A stretch of 6,621 bases of DNA. Source: Candidatus Bathyarchaeota archaeon. GTDB taxonomy: Archaea > Thermoproteota > Bathyarchaeia > Bathyarchaeales > Bathycorpusculaceae. Shown here one piece after another: positions 1 through 4,693 of this stretch; the stretch's first letter is position 1; each line of letters begins with the position of its first letter. The position numbers and the translations under genes were made by a program. The notes beneath the pieces were generated by a model that was not told where the DNA came from, ran no database searches, and saw nothing but the letters and a program-made list of their open reading frames with translations. The stretch covers positions 1-6,621 of the forward strand of contig DAOVMU010000086.1 of NCBI GenBank assembly GCA_030630585.1, written 5' to 3'.

Positions 1-132
1 ATAGCATCAGTACTAACAGGCGAAAGGAGAACACAAAGAGAAATCGCTGAAATAGCGCAAGTAACTGAAGTCACCATACGAAACCGCTACAAAGAACTCG
101 TAGAACGCCTAATGTTCCAAATAAGCCTCTAA
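1..132 (+). CDS. tfb: Transcription initiation factor IIB (TFB), C-terminal end, 5'-partial
   Basis: The frame is open from base 1 and ends at TAA 130-132, giving the last 43 residues of a protein whose start lies left of the window. The segment TGERRTQREIAEIAQVTEVT followed by IRNRYKELVERL is the hallmark end of archaeal TFB, the homologue of eukaryotic TFIIB. In the family this is the end of the second cyclin-like repeat. Its helix-turn-helix (here around TQREIAEIAQVTEVTIRNRY) reads the BRE element upstream of the TATA box, while the rest of the protein binds TBP and recruits RNA polymerase. The short tail MFQISL after KELVERL is ordinary. The gene converges on alba across a 224-base gap. 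Family assignment is very secure; whether this genome has other TFB copies cannot be told from here. Confidence 0.93.
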   Translation: MASVLTGERRTQREIAEIAQVTEVTIRNRYKELVERLMFQISL

Positions 133-305
133 CAACTCACCTTTTCTAATATCCCAAAACAGTCATTTCCACAAGGCAATTCCGTATGAGAATACCTTCT
201 TTGAAACTTGTACATTCCTCACACGAGTCATTTTCTAGGCAACTTTAATCATTCTTTAGCAACAATACAAAATGTCGACCCACAAGCACAGCTACGAATT
301 TGGAG

Positions 306-317
306 AAAAAAAATTTT
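306..317 (-). terminator. T-rich terminator between convergent tfb and alba
   Basis: A run of eight A followed by four T on the + strand reads AAAATTTTTTTT on the - strand, about 40 bases after the alba stop. Archaeal RNA polymerase typically ends transcription at oligo-T tracts without needing a strong hairpin. The four T on the + strand could weakly stop transcripts coming from tfb as well. The rest of 133-356 shows no gene and only short T tracts (for example CTTTTC around 140-146, just after the tfb stop). Confidence 0.5.
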
Positions 318-356
318 GTGTGTTAGCTGATTGCCAGTTTGTTTTACAGTGTTTTC

Positions 357-644
357 CTATTCTTTAGTCAGTGTTATTTCCATTGTTGAAACCATTCTTG
401 ATCTGTTTTCGCCTTCTCTCGCCGGCATCTCCTCTGTTCCAATCGCGATTTTGTCTACTTTCAAGTCTTTCAGAAAGCGGCTTCTAGTTATTTCAGCCAC
501 GTCAACCGCAGTTGAGATTGCTCGTCCACGAGCCTTCAATGTTACGCCTTTAGCGTTGGACGCCGATAGACTTGTAATAATCGCTAGAACATAGTTCATC
601 GGTGGTTTGTTTCCAATGAAAACAATATTAGATTTTTCCGCCAT
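357..644 (-). CDS. alba: DNA/RNA-binding protein Alba
   Basis: This 95-residue protein matches the Alba (Sso10b) family over its whole length. It carries NIVFIGNKPPMNYVLA at residues 6-21, KARGRAIS at 37-44 and a TRSRFL segment at 53-58. Alba forms dimers that coat and bridge double-stranded DNA and also bind RNA; it is one of the main chromatin proteins of archaea outside the haloarchaea. Visible functional residues are Lys13 (equivalent to Sso10b Lys17), Lys37/Arg39/Arg41 in the basic strand-loop, Phe57 (equivalent to the Phe60 dimer-dimer contact) and the arm loop at about 71-81, which family structures place in the minor groove. Sso10b Lys16, the acetylation site, is Asn12 here. The ATG at 644 is chosen because GGAGGAG (654-660, - strand) lies 9 bases upstream. 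The gene has its own TATA box candidate and a near-palindrome in its leader. Confidence 0.96.
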   Translation of the reverse strand: MAEKSNIVFIGNKPPMNYVLAIITSLSASNAKGVTLKARGRAISTAVDVAEITRSRFLKDLKVDKIAIGTEEMPAREGENRSRMVSTMEITLTKE

Positions 645-653
645 TTTCCATCA

Positions 654-660
654 CTCCTCC
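654..660 (-). promoter_or_regulatory. Shine-Dalgarno site of alba
   Basis: The - strand reads GGAGGAG here, 9 bases before the alba ATG. It is the strongest ribosome binding site in the window, in keeping with a highly expressed chromatin protein. A second ATG at 651-649 lies out of frame and stops after seven codons, so it is not the start. Confidence 0.75.
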
Positions 661-670
661 TTGTTTGTTG

Positions 671-688
671 AACGTAGCGCGCAACGTT
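671..688. repeat. 18-bp near-palindrome in the alba leader
   Basis: The sequence AACGTAGCGCGCAACGTT equals its own reverse complement at 16 of 18 positions; the mismatches are the symmetric pair 676/683. It lies 10 bases upstream of the alba Shine-Dalgarno site and downstream of the predicted transcription start. It could therefore act as a DNA operator or as an RNA hairpin in the 5' leader. No protein that binds it can be named. Confidence 0.5.
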
Positions 689-750
689 GCCATATTCTCT
701 TCAGCCGTCAACAACAGAACGCTACTAATTTCAATTACACACAAACCTCC

Positions 751-757
751 TTATAAA
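751..757 (-). promoter_or_regulatory. TATA box candidate for alba
   Basis: The - strand reads TTTATAA, a good archaeal TATA element. The usual 24-27 base offset puts the start of transcription near 728, giving a leader of roughly 80 bases that includes the 671-688 palindrome. A GGAGG directly after the box (746-750, - strand) would then lie outside the transcript and has no usable start codon at proper spacing. Confidence 0.45.
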
Positions 758-820
758 CACAACTAAACAACAAAGAAGGTCACCACCTTATCGCGTGCAA
801 GAGCTCTGAAATGCTACGGA

Positions 821-836
821 AAATGCATTTGCATTT
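821..836. repeat. Inverted repeat downstream of the DUF3788 gene
   Basis: AAATGCA (821-827) and TGCATTT (830-836) are perfect 7-base inverted arms around TT. An overlapping alternative pairs GAAATGC (808-814) with GCATTTC (831-837). The - strand also carries a short T5 tract at 842-846, just after the DUF3788 stop, so this stretch may serve as that gene's terminator region. The remainder of 690-883 shows no coding signal. Confidence 0.3.
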
Positions 837-883
837 CTCAGAAAAAGCGTTTAACAGTTACCTAGGCTTTTGGATTTGAGTTC

Positions 884-1330
884 TCAAGTCTTTTTTGGTT
901 TTCGTTTTATTTGTAGAAGCTTCTTTATGTCATCGGTATCTCTTGTTGTAAATAATCTAATCCATAGCCAGCGGCCGTGTTGTAATTGCTCTGTGTCCCC
1001 TAACAGCTCATGGATTTTGGAACTTAGTTCTTCTCGTATTGAAAGAGCTTTTTCGGACTCCTTCTTGCTAAGAACTATCAGAACTGTAAATCCACGTTTC
1101 TCAGGGAAAAGTGAGCACAAAGTCTTGCTGCCTTTACGGTAACGAATTGTCCATCCGTACTTTGCTCCATAAAATACTGTTTCAGGTACCATGTCATAAT
1201 GATCTTCAATGAACCGTCTTATCTCTAACCAAGCTTCTTTTGCCCGTTCTCCTATGAAACTCACGATTTCTTCTTCTGTTGGCTTGTGTACTTTATCTGT
1301 CATCCGACGGAAATCTTGTCCCATATCCAT
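884..1330 (-). CDS. DUF3788 family protein
   Basis: This 148-residue soluble protein fits the DUF3788 family (PF12663). It has a helical N-terminal part starting HKPTEEEIVSFIGERAKEAW (15-34), then VFYGAKYGWTIRYRKG (52-67) and TLCSLFPEKRGFTVLIVL (70-87). The conserved end is HGRWLWIRL (118-126) followed by DDIKKLLQIKRKPK. The family fold resembles small alpha/beta proteins of the YdhG/TfoX-like kind, and no biochemical activity is established, so none is assigned. No signal peptide or membrane segment is seen. The ATG at 1330 is preferred because GAGGAG (1339-1344, - strand) sits 8 bases upstream. A GTG at 1339 overlaps that site and is unlikely, while an ATG at 1303 (MTDKVHKP) lacks a ribosome site. 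The gene faces away from the flavin split-barrel gene and shares the divergent promoter region with it. Confidence 0.87.
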   Translation of the reverse strand: MDMGQDFRRMTDKVHKPTEEEIVSFIGERAKEAWLEIRRFIEDHYDMVPETVFYGAKYGWTIRYRKGSKTLCSLFPEKRGFTVLIVLSKKESEKALSIREELSSKIHELLGDTEQLQHGRWLWIRLFTTRDTDDIKKLLQIKRKPKKT

Positions 1331-1338
1331 CAAAAGCA

Positions 1339-1344
1339 CTCCTC
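1339..1344 (-). promoter_or_regulatory. Shine-Dalgarno site fixing the DUF3788 start at 1330
   Basis: The - strand reads GAGGAG, 8 bases before ATG 1330. Its position rules against the longer GTG start at 1339, which it overlaps, and against the shorter ATG at 1303. Confidence 0.65.
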
Positions 1345-1384
1345 AATCATTCCAGCATCTAATTGTCTTTTGCCTAGCATTTAT

Positions 1385-1395
1385 CTTTTAATAAG
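1385..1395 (-). promoter_or_regulatory. TATA box candidate for the DUF3788 gene
   Basis: The - strand reads CTTATTAAAAG. A start of transcription about 25 bases on, near 1365, would give a leader of about 35 bases with the GAGGAG site inside it. The palindrome at 1408-1419 lies just upstream of the box. Confidence 0.45.
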
Positions 1396-1407
1396 AAAAA
1401 TCATACT

Positions 1408-1449
1408 AGCGTGCACGCTCAAGTTGTCAGCAGTCTGTTAGCGTACGCC
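1408..1449. promoter_or_regulatory. Pair of related palindromes in a divergent promoter region (putative operators)
   Basis: AGCGTGCACGCT (1408-1419) is a perfect 12-base palindrome. AGCGTACGCC (1440-1449) contains the perfect palindrome GCGTACGC and shares the AGCGT and ACGC halves. The two begin 32 bases apart, about three turns of DNA. One lies 12 bases behind the - strand TATA box and the other 3 bases before the + strand TATA box. This is the arrangement expected for a regulator controlling both divergent genes, but the binding protein is unknown. Confidence 0.4.
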
Positions 1450-1452
1450 AAT

Positions 1453-1459
1453 GTTTATT
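1453..1459 (+). promoter_or_regulatory. TATA-like box for the flavin split-barrel gene
   Basis: GTTTATTTG spans this site and lies about 40 bases before the TTG start at 1496. The predicted start of transcription near 1481 gives a very short leader that would barely include the GTGAGG ribosome site (1482-1487). Confidence 0.4.
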
Positions 1460-1495
1460 TGTTTGTAGTGTGAAAAAACTTGTGAGGAAATATCC

Positions 1496-1927
1496 TTGAA
1501 AGACATAAATGATGAGTTAAAGCAAGAGGTTTGGCAAAATCTCGGTGAACAACAGCACATTTTCCTTGCTACAACCGAAGGAAACCAACCTAGAGTGAGA
1601 CCTGTGACGCTTATACATCTTCAAGACAAACTCTTTGTAGCCACTGGTTCCAACGACGCCAAGGTCAAACAGATAGAACAAAATCCCAAAATCGAGTTCT
1701 GTTTGTTGCTTGAAAAGAGTGAGGGAAAAGGCACAATAAGAGCGCAGTGTGTAGCTCATATAGTTGAGGACAAGGACGTAAAAGCAAATGTCTTCAACAA
1801 AATACCTTTTCTAAGAGAATTTTGGAAAACCCCGGACGATCCCAACTACACTCTTATAAACTTGCAGCCAATTGAATTTGAATATATGAAACCAGGCAGG
1901 ATCCAATCCGTAAGAATAAAGCTTTAG
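1496..1927 (+). CDS. Pyridoxamine 5'-phosphate oxidase-like FMN-binding split-barrel protein
   Basis: This 143-residue protein belongs to the PNPOx-like flavin split-barrel superfamily (PF01243 type). It carries HIFLATTEGNQPRVRPVTLI (21-40), then DKLFVATGSNDAKVKQIEQN (44-63) and KIEFCLLL (65-72). In relatives these strands and the RVRP and TGSNDAK segments form the FMN (or F420) phosphate pocket of a homodimer. Members range from true PNP oxidases to uncharacterised flavoproteins and pyrimidine-nucleotide or heme reductases. True PdxH has extra substrate-binding sequence missing here, so a role in vitamin B6 synthesis is not claimed. The TTG start is chosen because GTGAGG ends 8 bases upstream (1482-1487) and the residues after it fit the family's usual N-terminus. 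It faces away from the DUF3788 gene and converges on the GNAT gene. The cofactor cannot be decided from sequence alone. Confidence 0.86.
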   Translation: MKDINDELKQEVWQNLGEQQHIFLATTEGNQPRVRPVTLIHLQDKLFVATGSNDAKVKQIEQNPKIEFCLLLEKSEGKGTIRAQCVAHIVEDKDVKANVFNKIPFLREFWKTPDDPNYTLINLQPIEFEYMKPGRIQSVRIKL

Positions 1928-1934
1928 CTTTTTT
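1918..1934 (+). terminator. Hairpin plus T-run terminator after the split-barrel gene
   Basis: AAAGCT (1918-1923) and AGCTTT (1926-1931) pair around TT, and six T (1929-1934) follow. The hairpin overlaps the stop codon. The rest of 1935-2156 shows no gene; it has a small CGTGT/ACACG hairpin at 1943-1956 and a CAAGA/TCTTG hairpin at 2116-2132. The second lies just past the GNAT stop on the - strand but has no T tract. Confidence 0.5.
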
Positions 1935-2156
1935 AAGAGTAACGTGTGTGTACACGAATTTGAACCATTGTTTTAGCTCAAGAATCGCTTCGAAATATGA
2001 AATTTGCCCATAGCCACATGTTTGCTATTGATGCAATCTGTTGCAGTGGTGGGACCCAACCGGTTTATTGTCCAGCTCGCGATTACACCGCCCTATGCTC
2101 CACGTTTCTCTTAACCAAGAAGCAGCATCTTGAAACCGTCGATCGGCTCAGTTCTC

Positions 2157-2726
2157 TTAATGCGCGGGCGATTTTGTCCACTCCCTTTTCAGTAAGGAAA
2201 AGCAGACATCGTCTCTGTATTGTCCGTTGAAGTAGCTCCTTTGCCGAAGGACTCCTTCCTTTTTGAAGCCCAGCGTGTAGACAATCTTCAAAGATCTGGT
2301 GTTCCTCGAGTCGATAATTGCTTGGATCCTGTTCAACTCCATTCTCTCAAAACCATACTGCAACACGGCACGCAACGCTTCAGTCATAATGCCTTCCCTC
2401 CAGTAAGCAGGGTCCAAATCGTATCCGATTTCCGCTCGACGCGCAGCTTTATTCCAATCGTAATAGCCACAGGTTCCTATTAGCTCATCACCGCTTTTTC
2501 TGACGATTCCCCAGCGAATACCCCTGTTTTCTTTGAATGGCTTTATGCAGTAGAGTTCAAGTTCTTCCTTAGCTGCCTCGATTGTTTTAGGTCCTGGAAA
2601 GCAACATCCTTCTACCATTTGGTCATTGTTGAAATGGCGAAAGTAAAATTCTACGTCATCGAGCGTCATTTCTCGCAGGATCAGTCTATCCGTTTCCAGC
2701 TGCGGAAACTCTCCAAACTCTTCCAT
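2157..2726 (-). CDS. GNAT family N-acetyltransferase, RimJ/RimL type
   Basis: This 189-residue protein is a standard-length member of the RimJ/RimL-like GNAT group (Acetyltransf_3/PF13302). It starts with the typical LETDRLILREMTLDDVEFYF (10-29), has ELIGTCGYYDWN (81-92) and RRAEIGYDLDPAYWREGIMT (96-115), and ends with NRIQAIID and NTRSLKIVYTLGFKKEGVLR (142-161). The family moves an acetyl group from acetyl-CoA to an amine. RimJ/RimL themselves acetylate ribosomal protein N-termini, but relatives act on many substrates, so the target is unknown. The acetyl-CoA loop reads YWREGIM, with Met114 where a small Ala or Gly is usual. The ATG at 2726 is the only reasonable start: an in-frame stop lies upstream and the next Met is residue 20, inside the domain. 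There is no good Shine-Dalgarno site; an AGG touches the start codon. The gene faces away from DUF362. Confidence 0.9.
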   Translation of the reverse strand: MEEFGEFPQLETDRLILREMTLDDVEFYFRHFNNDQMVEGCCFPGPKTIEAAKEELELYCIKPFKENRGIRWGIVRKSGDELIGTCGYYDWNKAARRAEIGYDLDPAYWREGIMTEALRAVLQYGFERMELNRIQAIIDSRNTRSLKIVYTLGFKKEGVLRQRSYFNGQYRDDVCFSLLKREWTKSPAH

Positions 2727-2776
2727 CCTGATCAGCCCTTCGCAACGGCTACATCCAAATTGTTAGATCAGCACGA

Positions 2777-2783
2777 CATATTT
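2777..2783 (-). promoter_or_regulatory. Near TATA-like box for the GNAT gene (one of two candidates)
   Basis: The - strand reads AAATATG after a purine-rich stretch. It would place the start of transcription near 2754, giving a short leader of about 28 bases that contains the 8-base palindrome CTGATCAG (2728-2735) next to the start codon. The competing candidate is at 2887-2892. Confidence 0.25.
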
Positions 2784-2823
2784 CTTTTTCTCAGATACTG
2801 TGCACATTGTAATTTTCTTGGAA

Positions 2824-2864
2824 CATAAGCTGTCAGAAGTCGTCTATCGACGAGACATCTTATG
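2824..2864. repeat. 41-base compound hairpin in the GNAT/DUF362 intergenic region
   Basis: Three nested paired arms are visible: CATAAG (2824-2829) with CTTATG (2859-2864), TGTC (2831-2834) with GACA (2854-2857), and TCGTC (2840-2844) with GACGA (2849-2853). They close on a four-base loop TATC. A single C/T mismatch separates the first two arms and a five-base AGAAG bulge the last two, giving 15 pairs in total. No reading frame explains it. On the - strand it would start almost exactly where a transcript from the 2887-2892 TATA candidate would begin, which suggests a structured 5' leader for the GNAT mRNA or a small RNA. Confidence 0.5.
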
Positions 2865-2886
2865 ACTCTCATTTCCCAGCCTCGAT

Positions 2887-2892
2887 AAACGC
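2887..2892 (-). promoter_or_regulatory. Distal TATA-like box for the GNAT gene or for the 2824-2864 hairpin RNA
   Basis: The - strand reads GCGTTTATCG around this site. A start of transcription 24-27 bases on falls near 2864, the first base of the compound hairpin. The inverted repeat at 2900-2915 lies directly upstream of the box. Confidence 0.25.
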
Positions 2893-2899
2893 TTACAAA

Positions 2900-2915
2900 A
2901 GAAACCAAGGTTTCT
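2900..2915. repeat. 16-base inverted repeat, AGAAACC-AA-GGTTTCT
   Basis: The two 7-base arms are perfect inverted copies around AA. The site sits immediately upstream of the TTTATC box on the - strand, where archaeal activators or repressors often bind. It lies roughly 60 bases upstream of the + strand TATA candidate for DUF362. Confidence 0.4.
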
Positions 2916-2977
2916 AGGTCTACATTCTTCAAAAAACGTGTATGCGCGTGGAAGGATGTCTATGCTTAGACGAAGCC

Positions 2978-2984
2978 TAAAATA
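2978..2984 (+). promoter_or_regulatory. TATA box candidate for the DUF362 gene
   Basis: TAAAATA lies about 40 bases before the start codon. The expected start of transcription is near 3007, giving a leader of about 15 bases that contains the GGTGG ribosome site (3011-3015). Confidence 0.4.
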
Positions 2985-3021
2985 GAGTGTACTTATTCAT
3001 TTTAGTTGCAGGTGGCAGAGT

Positions 3022-3822
3022 TTGGTGTCAAGGGTTGCTTTGGTTGAGTTAAATAAAGATGTTCGAGCAGCTTTCAACGAAGCACTCAAGCTTATTGGAA
3101 ACGTAGATGAATTGAACACTGCGGAGAGGTCTGTTGTTATTAAGGTAGGAGTCTTTAACCATAAGGGCCCCAGAGTAAACTATCCTACAGTGAGTGTAGT
3201 TGGTGCGATCGTTGACAGCTTCAACAGAGCCCCTCAGATATACTTGGCTGAGTCAGACAACTACAAAGGAACTGGTTCAGAAAGGCTTCAAGTCTGGAAG
3301 ACGCTCTTCACTGATCGAGTCATTCCTTTCAACCTCTCAGAGGACATTAACACTAGAGAAGTTGAGATGGCTAATGAGAAAATGCGGTTCTCGCACATAC
3401 TTTTCAAACCTTACGTCTTTGTAAGCACCCATGCCTTACGCAAATATGACAAAGGAACCATCTTAAAGAATCTTTTCGGATTGCTTCCGGACAGAAAGAA
3501 AGCGAGGTTCCACAAAAAGCTGGTGTCCGTCCTGCTTGACGCTTATGAGGCTATTGGTGGAATAGATCTTGCAGTCATAGATGCGACACGCACATACTCA
3601 GGTCCAGCTGCAACCAAGTCATTAGACACAAACGTCATTGTGGTTGGCAGGGACGCAGTTGCCGTCGAAACGGTTGGAGCCACTCTTGTCGGGTTAAAAC
3701 CAGAGAAAATGCCAGTAATACAAGAAGCCGTGAACAGAGATTTAGGCGAGGGAAACATCGAAAAAATCGAGATTCTAGGAAGCTCTATTGAAAGTCTTGA
3801 AGAAAGATTTCGGAACCTGTGA
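3022..3822 (+). CDS. DUF362 domain-containing protein
   Basis: This 266-residue protein fits the DUF362 family (PF04015). The opening strand VVIKVGVFNHKGP (38-50) corresponds to the family's VxIKPN region and is followed by TVSVVGAIVDSF (56-67). FVSTHALRKYDKGTILKNLF (133-152) matches the conserved K/THxxx...KNLFG signature. GGIDLAVIDATRTYSGPAAT (179-198) and VVGRDAVAVETVGATLVGLK (207-226) match the IvDg...GP and D-AvD blocks. The family's function is unproven; some members are fused to 4Fe-4S ferredoxin domains, but this one has no CxxCxxC cluster motif and no signal peptide. Two starts are possible: TTG 3022, 6 bases after GGTGG (3011-3015), and GTG 3025, 9 bases after it; the products differ by one residue. 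The next gene is 116 bases on with its own TATA box, so it is probably not co-transcribed. Confidence 0.88.
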   Translation: MVSRVALVELNKDVRAAFNEALKLIGNVDELNTAERSVVIKVGVFNHKGPRVNYPTVSVVGAIVDSFNRAPQIYLAESDNYKGTGSERLQVWKTLFTDRVIPFNLSEDINTREVEMANEKMRFSHILFKPYVFVSTHALRKYDKGTILKNLFGLLPDRKKARFHKKLVSVLLDAYEAIGGIDLAVIDATRTYSGPAATKSLDTNVIVVGRDAVAVETVGATLVGLKPEKMPVIQEAVNRDLGEGNIEKIEILGSSIESLEERFRNL

Positions 3823-3879
3823 GAACCATCTTCTGTAAGTGGTGCAACATGGATTCTACGCTAGTTAGAGAAGACACGC

Positions 3880-3901
3880 GCTCTTAAATACTGTAAAGAG
3901 C
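3880..3901 (+). promoter_or_regulatory. TATA box flanked by an inverted repeat, upstream of the YdeI-like gene
   Basis: TTAAATA (3884-3890) is a good TATA box with a predicted start of transcription near 3913. GCTCTT (3880-3885) and AAGAGC (3896-3901) are perfect 6-base inverted arms 10 bases apart, and the left arm overlaps the box. A protein binding the repeat would block TBP, so a repressor site is plausible. It could also be a hairpin ending DUF362 transcripts, but no T run follows. Confidence 0.45.
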
Positions 3902-3938
3902 ATTCGCATACCAAAAATGGCAAGTTGGAATAAGCCTA

Positions 3939-4514
3939 ATGAGAATGACTGAGAAATTGCATGTAGCTAATAGGGATGATTGGCGTACGTGGCTTAGAAA
4001 CAATCATGATACTAAGAAAGAAGTTTGGTTGATCTATTATAAAAAACATACTGGCAAACCTAGAATCCCCTATGATGATGCGGTTGAGGAAGCATTGTGC
4101 TTTGGGTGGATAGATAGCACCGTGAAGAAAATTGATGATGAGAAGTTTGCTCAAAAATTTACACCTCGTAAGGACAAAAGCAAATGGTCTGAAACAAATA
4201 AGAAAAGAGCCAGAAAAATGATAAAGGAAGGAAAGATGACAAAAGCAGGGTTGGCAAAAATCGGAGAGGCAAAGAGTAATGGAGAATGGTTTAAGACTGC
4301 TTCGGTCAGAAAACAACTCGTAATTCCGTCATACATAGAAAAAGCGTTGGCAGCAAATAAGGAAGCTCAAGATAATTTCACTAACTTAGCCAACGGTTAC
4401 AAAAGACAACTTGTTGGATGGATTACAAGTGCAAAAAGGGAAGAGACACGCAAAAGACGTCTTACGCATGCTATCAGACTTTTAGAGCAGAACAAGAAGT
4501 TGGGCATGAAATAA
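3939..4514 (+). CDS. YdeI/OmpD-associated family protein
   Basis: This 191-residue basic protein matches the stand-alone YdeI/OmpD-associated family (OmdA, PF13376) over its full length. It starts with LHVANRDDWRTWLRNNHDTK (7-26), then EVWLIYYKKHTGKP and the diagnostic EALCFGWIDS (51-60). FTPRKDKSKWSETNKKR (74-90) follows, and it ends with GYKRQLVGWITSAKREETRK (153-172) and LGMK. Bacterial YdeI has been linked to peptide and polymyxin resistance, but that role rests on few members and should not be carried over to an archaeon. It is predicted cytoplasmic, with no signal or membrane segment. ATG 3939 and ATG 3945 are both possible; neither has a clear Shine-Dalgarno site. A TATA box lies about 50 bases upstream, and an 11-codon frame (3917-3952) overlaps the start. 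The family is mostly bacterial, which suggests transfer. Confidence 0.88.
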   Translation: MRMTEKLHVANRDDWRTWLRNNHDTKKEVWLIYYKKHTGKPRIPYDDAVEEALCFGWIDSTVKKIDDEKFAQKFTPRKDKSKWSETNKKRARKMIKEGKMTKAGLAKIGEAKSNGEWFKTASVRKQLVIPSYIEKALAANKEAQDNFTNLANGYKRQLVGWITSAKREETRKRRLTHAIRLLEQNKKLGMK

Positions 4515-4621
4515 AAAGCTACGCTATAGAATCATTCAGCGAATATTCTGAAGAAGCCAAGAATAACGACTATTTCACGAAAAGAAAAAGCGCCCTGGCC
4601 TGGATCTACACTCGGATTTAA
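4514..4621 (+). pseudogene. Coding-like tail without a start, possible gene remnant
   Basis: After the YdeI-like stop, one frame stays open to TAA 4619-4621 and encodes about 35 residues including SEEAKNNDYFTKRKSALAWI. The other two + frames close quickly. Its codons look like real coding sequence (GCC AAG, AAC GAC, TTC ACG, GCC CTG GCC TGG ATC TAC). The only upstream ATG in this frame is at 4418, inside the YdeI-like gene and without a ribosome site. It may be the end of a decayed gene or chance. I do not recognise the sequence. Confidence 0.2.
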
Positions 4622-4631
4622 ACTCGGAAAC

Positions 4632-4640
4632 TAAAATTTA
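4632..4640 (+). promoter_or_regulatory. TATA-like box upstream of the possible 22-codon gene
   Basis: TAAAATTTA lies about 60 bases before ATG 4694. Transcription would start near 4662, giving a leader of about 30 bases that includes the GGAGAG ribosome site. Confidence 0.25.
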
Positions 4641-4693
4641 CATGTTTCTGTCAACTTCTATCAACGAAGAAATGGCATGTGGAGAGAACAGCT

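Noticed and set aside
331..594. 87-codon + strand frame opposite alba.
   Set aside because: It is the mirror of the well-supported alba gene and has no ribosome site or family resemblance.
628..744. Frame of about 38 residues upstream of and overlapping alba (- strand TTG 744), behind a GGAGG.
   Set aside because: The start is only one base from the GGAGG, and the predicted transcription start lies downstream of it.
1956..1966. GGTTCAAATTC on the - strand, resembling a tRNA T-loop (B box).
   Set aside because: The flanking bases do not form a T stem, and no D arm, anticodon arm or acceptor stem is found.
1997..2230. 77-codon + strand frame over the end of the GNAT gene.
   Set aside because: It overlaps the GNAT gene on the opposite strand, has no ribosome site and its sequence does not look like a protein.
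3917..3945. Frameshift hypothesis joining the 11-codon frame to the YdeI-like gene.
   Set aside because: The YdeI-like protein already has a normal family N-terminus from ATG 3939 or 3945, so no missing part needs explaining.
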